Origin: Cacajao melanocephalus
Lineage: Eukaryota; Chordata; Mammalia; Primates; Pitheciidae
NCBI GenBank assembly: GCA_963573385.1
Contig: CAUYLG010017928.1
Span: 1 to 64,000, forward strand
Direction of reading: 5' to 3'
Length of the DNA: 64,000 bases
Part shown: piece after piece, positions 46,320 to 57,357 of the stretch
How the letters are laid out: each line of letters begins with the position of its first letter
Numbering within the stretch: the stretch's first letter is position 1
Translations under genes and position numbers: made by a program
The notes under the pieces: model-generated
Databases searched by the model: none
Seen by the model: only the letters and a program-made list of their open reading frames with translations
Told to the model about the DNA's origin: nothing

Positions 46320-47210
46320 GGGAAAGGGTGGGAGGAAATCATTTTCCTTTGCCTACTTGCCTTACAGTAGACATCTTGCTTTCATATCCTTTCTATACTA
46401 TACAAGTTATTGACGTGAATTGTTTCTCATTTAGTGGTTTGCTCTGTCAGAGGGTAAAATCTGATGTGTAGCAAATGTCTCTGAGTTCACCAGTAATAAC
46501 CCCCCAAGAGACCATGCTGAGGAAGTTATATGCTACCAAATAATAAAATATCCCCATCTACATTCAGAAGCTTTGGACAGCAAAAAGAGACCGCCAGGAC
46601 TCAGAAAACCTTCAGACAGGATCTGTCTGGCTTGTCCAGCCTTGTTCACAGTGACTCAATACATCACGAAAGGGGTTGGCAGGGCAGGGAAGCCAGGCAC
46701 AGCCAGATTTCCTCGATGTAAAATTCCATCAACTGAAAGATTTAACAACAGCTTTTGGAAGGGCGAGGGCAAGCAAAAAAACTCCACAGTGCCAAACATA
46801 TATGAAGATGGAAGATGTATCTGGACCAAGAAAATGTTAAAAAGTCAAGGGAAGAGAAAGAACATCCATTTGTGCAAAGAAATTATGGCAGATTCCTGCC
46901 CCTTGACACCTGCAAAGTCATCATTTCTAGCCCTCTCCCTGGGGGCATGGTCTTTAAATAAATCTCCAAAGATCAACATATAGTATGAATCACACACTCT
47001 AAAAAAAAAAAGAATGCTCCAGTTCCAACAAATCTAAGGGCCCTGGACAGCCAGCACAGCAGGAACCACAGTGTTCCGTGCTACACGCAATCCAATCTGT
47101 CCTCTGAGCCCCCTGCACTGCCACCCACCTCACAGAGCATCCCCACAGCCATCCGGCACTGACCACATGTCCCTGGATGAGAGGACTCTCATGGAAAGGG
47201 AGGAAATCAA
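46320..47210. other. Unique sequence
   Basis: A 136-residue forward frame (46573-46983) is the longest repeat-free frame on the plus strand here. It has a K/R-rich composition, no recognised domain and no matching splice signals, so I do not call it a gene. Confidence 0.45.
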
Positions 47211-47214
47211 CAAG

Positions 47215-47312
47215 CCTACATGGAGCACAGGCCCCGTGTCAGTGTTTTGCCAGATGCTGTCATTGCAAGACTGAATGAGACCCAATCCTTGCCCTCAATG
47301 AAAGGAGACGAA
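47215..47312 (-). mobile_element. L2 3' end, antisense
   Basis: 'gagacccaatccttgccctc' and the following 'aatgaaaggagac' match reversed L2. Confidence 0.55.
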
Positions 47313-47317
47313 AAGAT

Positions 47318-47545
47318 GATTATCACTTGCTGAGTGCCTCTGCACCAGCCACTGAGCTGGGTGCCATATACATGATGTCCCATTTGATCCTGGCATTGGC
47401 TGCACTGGATAATGATTATCCCCATTCTACAGATGGGGAAATAAAGGCTGGGTGAAGCTAAGTCACTGCTCCAAGCACAAGCAGCCAGTGAATGGTGGAG
47501 CCGGGATACAAACTCTGCCCTATCTCCAGGGCCTGCCACACTACT
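47318..47545 (-). repeat. MIR SINE, antisense, nearly complete
   Basis: 'cttgctgagtgcctctgcac', 'attctacagatggggaaata' and 'agccgggatacaaactctgc' follow antisense MIR from end to end. The 196-residue minus frame over 47216-47806 is a by-product of this and neighbouring L2. Confidence 0.9.
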
Positions 47546-47799
47546 TCTGCCACCCCATGCATCTCTTTCCCCAGAATCCACAACCCAAAGAGACATCAGC
47601 AGACACTGGACAAGTACTCCACTCTGACATACCTCAGCCCTCAGCACCCCTTCCATGAACCTTCTAGATGCCAACCCTTCCAATGTGTCCAATCTGTCCA
47701 CTTCCCTTAATTTCCACTGATGAGCTCTCAGACAGGCGCCCATGGTCATGGTCATAGGAGACCACCATGACCTCCCAAATAGCTCTGAGCTTCCGTTTT

Positions 47800-48360
47800 C
47801 ACCCACAAAGGTCCAGTCTCCACACGGCAGTCAGCTCAGTCTTTGTAAAACCCAAACCTGAAAATGCCCTTCCTCTGTTAAAAAATGCTCTAATGGATTC
47901 TCCTTGCCTTGGAGATAAAATGCTCTTCCTGGGACCTGAATGATCTGCTCACCTCTCTGGCTGTCCCCGCCTTGGACCGCTGAATAAGCCTTGACATTTC
48001 TGACTTCTGTTTATTCTTTCAATCCGTGCAGCTTTGTCCAGCCTCAGAGCCCTCGCACATGCCATTCCTGGAATATCATTCCCCTCCACGAGTCAAAACC
48101 TCTTCATCTTGTTCCTCTCCTTGGACAAAGCTGCAACAGTCATCCCATCTAAAGTTTCATTTTCTCCCAGAACCCTGCTCCTTTTCCTTAAAGTTATAAT
48201 TATATCTTTTTCCTGTGTATTCATTAAATATTTGTGTCCTCCACTAAGACATAAGCACACAGATATCTAGAACTGGATCTGTTTTGCTCACCATCGTGCT
48301 GTTCATGATGCAGACTTGATGCCAGATAAATGTCTTGAGTGAATGCATGAATTAATGAAT
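47800..48360 (+). mobile_element. L2, sense 3' part, about 550 bp
   Basis: 'ttcctctgttaaaaaatgct', 'ttggagataaaatgctcttc', 'cctcgcacatgccattcctg' and the (TGAA)-like end 'gtgaatgcatgaattaatga' follow L2 from the end of its ORF through the 3' UTR. Confidence 0.9.
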
Positions 48361-48484
48361 AGAAACAGCACTGCTACTCACCATGGTGTTTCCTTTGCTA
48401 ACCAGCCAGGAGTCATTCCTTACCCCTGTATCTCAGGCAGCCACTCTCCAATCAATGGAGTTGACAATTTTGATGGAATTTGAG

Positions 48485-49075
48485 TCAAACTGTGATATAT
48501 CCATACCATGGACTACTTACTCAATAACAAGGAGGAACAAACTATTGACGCATGCAACGATTTGATGAATTTCAAGGGAATTAAGCTAAGTGAAAAAAGC
48601 CAGTCTCAGAAGGTTACATACTGCATGATTCCATTGACATAACATTGTGAAAACGACCAGATCACAGAGATGGAGATGAGATAAGTAGTTAAGGGGTTAG
48701 GCCTGTGAGGACGGGTGCGACTATAAAAGAAACACAGTAGGGAGTACTCTTCTCAAGACAGAACATTCTGTATCTTGATTGTGATGGTGGTTACATGACT
48801 CCATAGGTGGGATAAAATGCCACAGAGCCATACACAAACATATACAGAAGAATGAAACCACATGAATATGCATAAAAACTGGTGAAATCCAAGTACAGTC
48901 TGCAGTCTGGTTAATTACACTGTGAAGAAAGATGTCTGGTTTTGATGAAGCACTAGAGTTATATAAGATGTCACCACTGGGGGAAGCTGGGTGAAGGGTA
49001 CACATGACATTTTGTACTATTTTTGCAACTTCTTGTGAGTCTATAATTATTTCAAAAGAAACAGAAAAAGAAAAG
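48485..49075 (+). mobile_element. L1MC-like 3' end
   Basis: 'gatatatccataccatggac', 'tactgcatgattccattgac', 'gattgtgatggtggttacat' and 'ttgcaacttcttgtgagtct' follow the L1MC/L1ME 3' end to its A-rich tail. Confidence 0.88.
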
Positions 49076-49148
49076 GAAGACGGAATCCATGTGCCACCCC
49101 AGGCCCAGGCTCTCCGTCCCCACCTGCCCTACTTTCATCCATGGGTTT

Positions 49149-49640
49149 TGTTGGAAACAGATGCTCAGTGCCACAAAGAAAGATTAGCATTGAGACACAG
49201 GATCTCTTAACAAAGCAATTTTTACTTCCTGCACTGCAGGAGGGGTACCCTCACTTGCCATCTTGTCATGAGAGTACAATGAACAAAGGAAAAGCAGACA
49301 TATTTATCCCTTATGCATTTGGGGACATCCTTACTGCTGTGTCTGATCTCCATTGGTTGGAGCCAGACCTCACAATCTAAACTAAAACCTGATTGGCTAA
49401 TAACTTAAAACTTTTTTAAACAGGTAAGGGGCATAGGCTTTGAGCTGGGATATGCCTGTGAGCATGTCCAGCACAGATATCTTGGTTAAAGTACAAGGAC
49501 ATAGACTATACTATGTGCCTGTAAGCATGGCATGTTTAACAGCTACATAGGATAGGGCTTAACAAAGAGTTATTAGCATACTTAATGATTTATTCTTTAG
49601 CAAGAAAGGAAACTTTGAAGAGGAACTTTTACTTCCCACA
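49149..49640 (-). mobile_element. Solo LTR of an endogenous retrovirus, antisense
   Basis: 492 bp bounded by TG...CA ('tgttggaaacagatgctcag' to 'ttttacttcccaca'). The 5-bp flanks 'ggttt' and 'agttt' match at four positions. On the minus strand it holds a TATA-like 'ggataaatatg'. No internal viral genes are attached. I recall the sequence as an LTR but cannot give its family. Confidence 0.75.
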
Positions 49641-49644
49641 AGTT

Positions 49645-50435
49645 TCCAGGTAATTTCTGCTCCTCCCACTGCAGTGCCCCCTCAGTACCTACCCCAGATG
49701 GCTACTTCTCAGCTGGGGCGCCTGCAAATGACCCAGATCTATGGACCAGTCCCACTGCCCCCATGGACCGAAGAGACAGGTACCCATGGCCACACCTATC
49801 CAGTGTGGTTGGGTAATGCACACGTACAAATTAGGCACCCACGCCTGGCAACTCATTTTGCACCGGATTCTGAGGGAGGGTCTAGTATGTTTTCATGTAT
49901 CTGCCTCTAATCAGTTGCTACACCCAGGCTGGGGCCTTCTCTCTATGTCTCAAAAGAGGCATTGGCAGAAATGGCCAGATAAGAAGCATATGCTGGAAAC
50001 CTTCCTTGCACACTCATCCTCATAAAACCAGAGATGAGGAACCTTTAATCGAACCGAAGAGGTCTAACCTTTCATCTACCAACTGTGCCGTAGGCCACAG
50101 GCAGAAAAGACACTGGTTTCAGTTAAGGGTAGAAACGGTGCCAGCAATCGCTGTATTAGACCTAAGATAGCTACACGAGGAAGCCTGCTGGGGTTTGTGG
50201 CTCGGGGATGAGATGGCAAGTCTGGTTTGAGCTCAGTCCAGACTCTGGTAGGAAAAAGCAAGAAAAAGAAAACAATTCCCAACTTGCAGCCACACAGCAA
50301 GCAGCAACTGCATTTACTCTAAGACAAGACTGTGCGGGCAAAGCACTGTCTTAACCCTTGGCTGGACTCTGAGCCTTGACTGTCCACACAGGCAAAAGGC
50401 TGGCAGAGACTGGTGAGTGTCTGAGGTGAACTGGG
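49645..50435. other. Unique sequence, nothing recognised
   Basis: No transposon recognised. Forward frames of 78-94 residues have no domain. Confidence 0.4.
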
Positions 50436-50439
50436 TAAC

Positions 50440-50620
50440 TGGATTTGGTATAGAGGAATGTGCCCTGGATGAGAGTCCATGGGATCCTACTCCTGGCTCT
50501 ACCCCTGATTCACCGTGTGACCCTAAGAGAGACCCTTTCCTTCTCTGGGCCTCAGTTTCCCCATCTTCAAAGTGCACTGACTTCTGAGGTATTCATCAGA
50601 TGTAAATGCTTACCAAACCG
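50440..50620 (+). repeat. MIR SINE, sense
   Basis: 'tactcctggctctacccctg', 'tcaccgtgtgaccctaagag' and 'gggcctcagtttccccatct' match MIR. Confidence 0.88.
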
Positions 50621-50901
50621 GGATTCTTCAACCACAGCTCTGTAGGCACTTTGCACCTGGTAATTCTCTGGTGGGGGCTCCCCTGAGACTATCAGAAGTA
50701 TCCCTGACCTCCACCCACTGGTAGATGAGAATGTCTCTCCCCACCCCACAGTGTGATAATCAAAAACTAGCTCCAGACACAGCCAAATATCCCCTGGGGG
50801 ATCAAATTGCCCTGTCCTAGACTCGTGGACACTCCAATCAAGGAGGAGGGAGGAGGTGCTGCGGACCCTTGCCTGCCAGAGGAAGCCTCCCGCCTTCCCC
50901 T

Positions 50902-51077
50902 CAGACTCTGGCTGCCAGCTCTGCTGTGACTCCTCCTACGACATGGGCTCCCAAGCAGGCTGCTCCCTCCAAGACAGCACTCTTCATTCCAAAGCTCTCA
51001 AGGTCCCTTTAAGTTGACATGCAGCATTCTTCACTGTTTGGAATCATCTAGAACCGCCTGGGCCCTCCCCTGTGTCC
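50902..51077. repeat. Left arm of 176-bp local inverted duplication
   Basis: The reverse complement matches 51658-51834 at about 91% (about 15 differences including one indel, counted by hand). Neither arm is a repeat family I recognise. Confidence 0.95.
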
Positions 51078-51657
51078 CAGGCCCCTGGCTCTCAGAAGAC
51101 AACCCTTATCTTCTCCACTGCACCCCTGGGGGAGGGCAGGTGCACGTCACTAGGAGGAGGGCAAGAGTGGGGAAGCCGGGCACTCGCAGGTTCTGGTAAG
51201 GGGAAGTCCCCCCACACCCAACTGCCCTGCACCAGGTTCTGCTGCCTCCTGCTGAGTTTGTGCCAGTGGGCTCAGCGTTCTCATCTGCCAGGTACCTGCC
51301 CTGCCCTCCACACACGCTGTGAGGCCCCAGAAATAAGAAGCCAAAAATGTACAAACAAAAACACTGCCCAAATGGCGTGAACTCATCAGGGTGGTTCTTC
51401 TCCCCAGGCTTTGGATTGCACCTAAAATCCCCTGATATGGAATAAGAAGTAGGCAACCCAAGAAGTTCTTTATCTGCAGGAAGCAGCCCAGATCAGAGGG
51501 GCCCTTCGTGACCCCAAGGCCCCGTCCCTCCCCATGCCTGGCATTCACTGTCACCTGGCATAGGGCATCCACTGCATCCCTCCGTCTCCAGCTCGGTGAT
51601 TCTCCATCTCCCCCATCAGGCCAGTGCTGGCCCCATGAGGTGGGCTCCTTGCCTCAT
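51078..51657. other. 580-bp spacer of the inverted duplication
   Basis: Unique GC-rich DNA with overlapping frames on both strands (102 to 140 residues) and no recognised domain. Confidence 0.6.
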
Positions 51658-51834
51658 GGACACAGGGGAGGGCCCAGACTGGTTCTAGATGTTTCCAAAC
51701 AGTGAAGAATGCTGCAGTTCAACCCAAAGGGACCTTGAGAGCTTTGGAATGAAGAGTGCTGCCCTGGAGGGAGCACCCTGCTTGGGAGCCCCTGTCATAG
51801 GAGGTGTCAGAGCAGAGCTGGGAGCCAGAGTCTG
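51658..51834. repeat. Right arm of 176-bp local inverted duplication
   Basis: Inverted partner of 50902-51077. Both ends of the match are sharp: 'ggacacaggggagggccc' on the outside of one and 'gccagagtctg' on the other. Confidence 0.95.
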
Positions 51835-51839
51835 TCTCC

Positions 51840-52155
51840 CCAGCACCCCGACAACATGTCCCCTGAGAGACGTACAGTACCCTTTGGTGACAAGAGTACA
51901 CAAAACAGAATTCCTTGTGGCAAACAAATCTTCCCTTCACCGCGGGAAGTGGTCCAGGGGAAGCAGCAAAGTTAGAACAAAGGCCCCGTGGTGTGCGGCT
52001 TGGAGAACCCAGTGGGCTGTGTCCTGAGGATCGGGGTCAAACAAACCAGCCACTCGGAATCCTGATGCTGAAGGCTCGAGACACGCAGGGGCGAGAGGAG
52101 GAGATGGACCAATGCTGACAGAGGCAATGACCCTGGGGCTGCCCAGCCTCTCGTC
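51840..52155. other. Unique sequence, nothing recognised
   Basis: No repeat recognised. Confidence 0.4.
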
Positions 52156-52325
52156 CTGAGACATGCTGATGTATTTATCAATTGCTACGACTCTGTAAAT
52201 TAATATTAGTCAGTACATAAATAAGGATTTGAAAAATGTTTACTTTGTTCTAATGTGTGTGGTATAGAAACCAGGTGATATTAACTGCGGTGGAAATGGC
52301 TTAGAAACCCCTTCTAGCAATTACC
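52156..52325. promoter_or_regulatory. Candidate conserved non-coding element
   Basis: An abrupt AT-rich island in GC-rich DNA, with 'tttatcaattgctacg', 'taaattaatattag' and a RUNX-like 'ctgcggtgg'. Regulatory role is inferred. Confidence 0.28.
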
Positions 52326-53010
52326 CAGTGGAGGGCTGTTTTTAGCCATTGTCGGGTGATCCTTCCACATGGCTGTTACTAACTCACGCCCCTCTCTGAG
52401 CCATGACTTGACATGGGAATCCCCAACTCTTCCAGCAGCCTGCCCCATAAGAGCCACGAGAACCTGGGCCCCTCCGTGTGCTGTGGCCAGCAGGCAGATG
52501 GAAGCACCGCTCCTGCCCATGTGAGGCCGTCGGACCCCCACATGCCCCTGACCCCATCCCCACTGCCGCCCCCACTCCAGCCCACACCCTGCCTGTGCTG
52601 CCTCCCGGCCTCTGCCTCGGCTCTTCTTCCTGCCTGGAGTCCACTTCCTCGAATGTTTATGTAAATGGGGTTCCCAGCTTTTCTGGGTTTTCTGTGCGGG
52701 TTAACGTCTGTTCAACCTTCCCTGGCCACCCTTCCTGAAACCTTAGCACCCCCACTGCAGACACCCATCCCTCTCCTCAGCCCTGTCTTCCCCCAGTGCT
52801 TATTCCAGCTGCATCCCACAAACTGTGAAAGAGTCAGTGAGGAACGCAGGAACGCAGGCTGGGAGATTCCTTTGGGGACCCTAAAGGGACTCCGTGGAGC
52901 GCCCCTGGCCCCCAGGAGAGGATGGCTCTCCAAGAACTCTTAGGCCTACCATAAGGAAAATGTAACAGGATTTAAAAAGAAAAGGGGAAGGGAGCTTTCT
53001 GCAGTGCCAG
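52326..53010. other. Unique GC-rich sequence
   Basis: A C-rich run lies at about 52530-52600. Overlapping frames occur in all phases, with no domain. Confidence 0.4.
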
Positions 53011-53014
53011 AACT

Positions 53015-53145
53015 TTCTAGTATTTCAGCCATTTTTCACAAGAACCTACGAGACAGGTGTTTCACTCCCACACCAGAGAGGTGAAAAACCAAGGCCTGGA
53101 GAGCTTAGGCTCAAGGTCCCAGGCTCCGTAAATGCAGAGCCAGGG
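53015..53145 (-). repeat. MIR fragment, antisense, diverged
   Basis: 'gaacctacgagacaggtgtt' and 'ccaaggcctggagagcttag' fit antisense MIR. Confidence 0.5.
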
Positions 53146-53149
53146 GAAA

Positions 53150-53475
53150 CTCAGGTGCGCCCCACTCCGCAGGCCTGCCCTCTCTCAGGCCCAGCCTCCA
53201 CATCTAGGAAGCACCAGAAGTGCAGAACAGAAGCCAAACCTTCCCAGGCTGTGAGCCTTCTTCTCATCTGTAAAGGTCCAGATCTTGGAGCACTGGAGAG
53301 CAGGGACCAGACATTCTGGGGCTGGAGGCCTGTGTCCCACACTGACAGGAGCCAAAGGCCCATGCCCTGCCTGGGACCCACCCCCCAAGTTGTCTGCTCC
53401 CATCAGGACAAGGCCTCTGACGTACAAAACCCAGGCCCTGCCTTGGGCTGGTTTCAGGTTTCTACAACACAGTAA
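53150..53475. other. Unique sequence, nothing recognised
   Basis: Four overlapping frames on both strands, with no domain. Confidence 0.4.
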
Positions 53476-53477
53476 AT

Positions 53478-53835
53478 CGGCGTGTTTTTATTTCTCCATC
53501 TGTAAACATCTCTCCATCTAATACGGTAACTGCTGTTTATACAGAGCTATAAAAACAGAGGTCAGAGCACAATAAGATTATAGTCTTACTTCAATACATC
53601 CAATCCATAATAAAATACAATCTTACAAACGATCCAGAGGACCCGTTTAGGGGTTCCTTAAGAATTAATGTCTGTCATATGTAAGGATTCTATTCTATAA
53701 TATTTTCCACAGCTGTCAGGACCCATTTAAAAGGCAATATCCTTTTGCTGGCATTTGATTTAGGCTCTGTTTATACCATGTGGAGGATTGTTAATTCCGC
53801 GATGTCTGACTCAGGGGTGTTTGATTACATGGAGG
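53478..53835. promoter_or_regulatory. Candidate conserved non-coding element
   Basis: About 350 bp of AT-rich, repeat-free DNA inside a GC-rich region. It has E-box 'cacagctgtc', 'ggatttgttaattccg'-like homeodomain context ('gttaattccgcg'), 'taagaattaatgtc' and 'ccatttaaaagg' (CArG/MEF2-like). This is the strongest enhancer-like stretch in the window by eye. Confidence 0.35.
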
Positions 53836-54116
53836 CCACCACCAACAGGGTGACACATGATGTGGTGTGAGGCCGGGGAGCAGGGCTACAGCCAGGCCCC
53901 TGTCCTGATGAAGTGCGTCTGCAGGGATGGGACCCAGCGGCGGGGAAATGAGACGCTGTTTTCCAGGCAGCGTGGGCTGGTGGCAGGAAGCGCTGTGGCG
54001 ACAGATGAATAGGGCTTGCTCCAGCCATGTGCTCGGTGACGGGCGTGAGAGTTCATTTGCTGCTCAGACTTATTTCCCTAATAAGTGGAAAGCAAGCCCT
54101 GGACCTCAGGAGGTGC
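53836..54116. other. Unique sequence, nothing recognised
   Basis: Short GC-rich stretch before an MLT1 LTR. Confidence 0.4.
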
Positions 54117-54118
54117 TC

Positions 54119-54505
54119 CGGGCTGAACTGCGTCCCCCTAACCCCCACCTTCTCCAAAATGTCTATGTTAGAGTCCTAACCCCAGCACCTCAGAATGTGC
54201 ATTTGGGGATGGGACCTTTAAAGAGGCGATTAAAGTAAAATGAGCTCATATGGTCCGGCCATAATCCAATCTGACTGGTGTCCTAAGAGGGGATTAAGAC
54301 ACAGACAGGCACAGAGGGAAGACCACGTGAAGACAGGGGAAGGCGGCCGTCTGCAAGCCAAGGAGAGAGGCCTCATGGGAAAGCAGCCCCGCCGACACCT
54401 TGATCTTGGACTTCCAGCTCCTGAATTGTGAGAAAAGACATTTCTGTAGTTTAAGCGCCCGAGTCTAGGATGCTTGGTGTGGACAGCTTTGGCTAACGAA
54501 CACTA
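54119..54505 (+). mobile_element. MLT1 LTR, sense
   Basis: 'gggctgaactgcgtccccct', 'ccaatctgactggtgtccta' and 'cgacaccttgatcttggact' match MLT1 over its full length. Confidence 0.93.
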
Positions 54506-54679
54506 AAGGGTCTTGAGTGGTTCCGGGATACACGGGCACGGCTCCACCTGGTGTTCAACTATGCTGTTTCATTAGAAGCAGCGCTCTCTGCGGGAAGGTA
54601 CCTTTTCTGCCCGGACTACAGAAGGAGACTGCAAGTAGAAGAGGCTTTCGCTCCCCTTGAAGGGGAAACCCTTGACCCT

Positions 54680-55107
54680 GCTGTCTTCACTCCCGTGATG
54701 ATCTCATTCCATGCCACACCCACTGAGGACCCCAAAATGTTTTATGCCAGCCCAGCTCTCTCCCTAGAGCCTCAGAGCAAACATCCCACTGCTGGCTTCA
54801 CATGCCTTCCTGTGTGCCTACAAGTTCCTCCCACCCAAGGTGGCCAAAACCCCATTCCCGGGCTCCCTGCAAACCTCCTCCCTTTAGTGGCTGTCACCAT
54901 CTCAGAAATTGCATGTTTCATTGCTCTGGCCAAATACCTGAAAGTTCTCCCACACTCCTCTTTCCACCACACTCACTTCATCAGCACAGCCATCCCATCA
55001 GCTCCCCTTCACCATGTGTCCAGAATGCAGCCACTTTCCGCCCCCTCCAAGGTGCCATCCTCCTACAGCCACCATCATCTGCCACCTCCTAACTCCTCAA
55101 TGGACTG
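54680..55107 (+). mobile_element. L2, sense, ORF end (first part)
   Basis: 'ttatgccagcccagctctct', 'tggccaaaaccccattcccg', 'tgtcaccatctcagaaattg' and 'tacagccaccatcatctgcc' follow L2 in order. The 193-residue forward frame over 54551-55132 is therefore largely L2-derived, not a gene. Confidence 0.8.
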
Positions 55108-55340
55108 TAATACTTTCCTGTTGCCACTATAACAAGTTAGCACAAACTCAGCGACTTAGAACAGCACACGTGTATTCTCCTACCCTCTGGAGGTCAGCAG
55201 TCCAGCATGGGTCTCCTGGGTCTGTATGTAGGGTGTCAGCAGGGCTGGTTCCTTCTGAAGGCTCCAGGGAAATACAGTCCTTTGCTTCCTCCAGCTTCTA
55301 GAGGCTGCCCACACTTGTGGCTCCTGGCCCCTTCTTCCAC
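55108..55340 (-). mobile_element. MLT1 LTR fragment inside L2
   Basis: 'aatactttcctgttgccact', 'ataacaagttagcacaaact' and 'agcttctagaggctgcccac' match reversed MLT1D-like LTR. L2 resumes after it. Confidence 0.8.
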
Positions 55341-55960
55341 CTGCAAAGCCTGCCACATGCACCCTCCTCCTGGGTTGTCACATCCTTTCCACGGACTCTG
55401 CTTCTGCTCCTGCCCCTCTGCAATGTCTTCACCACTCAGCCGCCTGCATGATCCTTTTAAAATGCAAATCACATCATGTCCCGATGGAGTGAGCCTCCTA
55501 GTGCCCTAAAGACCCCTGGTGCTCTAACTCCTGAGAGCTGTGACCTCTCCTGACATTCACTCCTCAAAAACCCTTCTAGTTCTTTCTGGAACATGCCAAA
55601 CATGCTCCACCCTGAGGGCCTTTTTCTTACTGTCCCTCTGCACACTTTCCCCAGAAACTCATTGCCTGTAGGAGTCTGCCAAAAAGCCCCTTAGTCAGAG
55701 AGTTCCTCCCTGACCACATCACCTAAATTACAACCCGATCCTCCATCTGCCAGCTCCCTCAGTCTCTCCATCCTCTTCCGTGGCTGCATTTTTCTGCATG
55801 GGATTTCTCATTGTCTGAGTATACTTATTTGCTGATATTCTGTCTTCCCCACAAGGGTATAAGCTCTGTGGGAACAAGACATGGTCTGTCTCCTTCTCAC
55901 TGAGTCCCCAGCTCTGGCTGGCACAGGGAGACATATGCTCATAGTTGTGGTTGAATAGAC
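55341..55960 (+). mobile_element. L2, sense, 3' part
   Basis: 'gatccttttaaaatgcaaat' followed by 'cacatcatgtcccgatgg', 'tctggaacatgccaaacatg' and 'gctctgtgggaacaagacat' follow L2 to its 3' end. Together with 54680-55107 this is one of the longest L2 copies here. Confidence 0.9.
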
Positions 55961-55964
55961 AGAT

Positions 55965-56230
55965 ATGCATTTTGAGTGATCAGTGGTTAAGTTTGAGACC
56001 TGAAAAAAGTCATTCCTGTGGTTCTTGAACCAGAAAATGTTTGAGTTAGAAGGCATTTCAGGATTGCCTTGTCCCACATAATCCACACAGGAACTCCCTT
56101 GGGGTTCTGCCCAGCAGGGGGTCCACCTGCCCTCAGGTTCAAGAGCTGAACTTCCCCTACTGCTCTAGGATGCCCTGGAAAGCATCTTTATCTTTTGAGT
56201 TCTAGGATTCCAGTAAAGAGTCTGATATAG
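55965..56230. other. Unique sequence, nothing recognised
   Basis: Short unique stretch before the tetranucleotide array. Confidence 0.4.
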
Positions 56231-56235
56231 ATTGG

Positions 56236-56775
56236 GTTGCATAGATGGATGGATGAGGATGTAGAAGGATATATTGGTGGAAATAAAATAAAAATGGATG
56301 GATGGATGGATGGATGTAAGGAAGGAAGGAAATGGGTGGGTAGATGGATGGAGGAATAGATGAAAGAAAAATTAGTGTATGGATGGAAGGATAAATGGAA
56401 GGTAGAAAGAAAAAATGGATAGATGGATGAGTAGATAAAAATGAATAGATAGGTGAAAAAATGGAAGGAAAGAAAGAAGAAAAATGGATGGATAGAAGGC
56501 TAGATGGGAGGGAGGATGGAATAAAGGAAGAAAGAAAAGATTGATAGATGGATAGGTGAAAAACAGAAGGAAGGAAAGAAGGGAGGGAGGAAGAGAGGGA
56601 GGAGGGAAGGAAGGAAGGAAGGAAGGAAGGAAGGAAGGAAGGAAGGAAGAAGGGAAAGAAGGAGGGAAGGAGGGAAAGAAAGAGGGAGGGAGGGAAAGAA
56701 GGAGGGAGGGAGGGGTGGAGGGAGGGAGGGAAGGAAGAAATAAAAGGTAGATGGGGGCAGATGGATGGATGGATG
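56236..56775. repeat. Compound (GGAT)n/(GGAA)n/(GGGA)n satellite
   Basis: About 540 bp of degenerate GGAT units passing into GGAA and GGGA units. It includes 11 perfect GGAA repeats at 56605-56648. It is not attached to an Alu. Frames of 64-198 residues here are artefacts. Confidence 0.97.
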
Positions 56776-56779
56776 AAAA

Positions 56780-57355
56780 TCAGTGACATGGAACTCATCC
56801 CATTCCAAGGCAGTCTCTGGTCACTGGCAAGAACTGGCAGACAAAAAGCTCTTTTTGAGCTGTACTGATGTCTATTTGCCTGTATTACAGAATTACTGTT
56901 TTCCCAACAACATCCTTCTTTTCATTTTTGTAGGTTTGTAGGCAGGGGAAAAGAGTCATAAAGTTTTTTCTCCATCCTCTGTTCATGCTCCCCACCAATG
57001 CCTCTGGTAGAGCACTCACCTACTGGGCTGTAGCCTGTTGGGTGCATTTCCCCCCTAATACCACAGGCTCTCAATTTCTAGCACAAAGCTCAGGACATCA
57101 GGAAACATCTGGTGAAGGAAGGCTGAGGTCATAAAGGACAGCAATATCCCAGCCCACAGCAGGGTCCCCACACCCCCACACCTGCTCTACTACATTCACT
57201 TGATAGTGACTCCATTCCAAAAGGGGCCTCCCAGAGGGTGGCCATGAAGAGATGGAGCTTGTAAGCCCCTTAAAATGAAGCCAAGGTCATATACTTCATG
57301 TCTGCCAGTTGCAAGAGTTCATCAAGAAAGACAGTACTCCTGTGTATTTAAAAAC
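56780..57355. other. Unique sequence, nothing recognised
   Basis: No repeat recognised. Confidence 0.4.
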
Positions 57356-57357
57356 CA

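Noticed and set aside
46573..46983. 136-residue forward frame in unique DNA
   Set aside because: No domain, no splice or promoter context, composition not distinctive.
47216..47806. 196-residue minus frame
   Set aside because: Overlaps an antisense MIR and L2 pieces; no domain.
49149..49640. Possible full provirus near the solo LTR
   Set aside because: No second LTR, primer-binding site or gag/pol/env-like frame within the flanking unique DNA.
54551..55132. 193-residue forward open frame
   Set aside because: From about 54680 on the DNA follows the L2 consensus in order, so the frame is a chance opening in an old LINE.
56202..56808. 198-residue Ser/Pro/Phe/Leu-rich minus frame
   Set aside because: Lies in the (GGAT/GGAA)n array.
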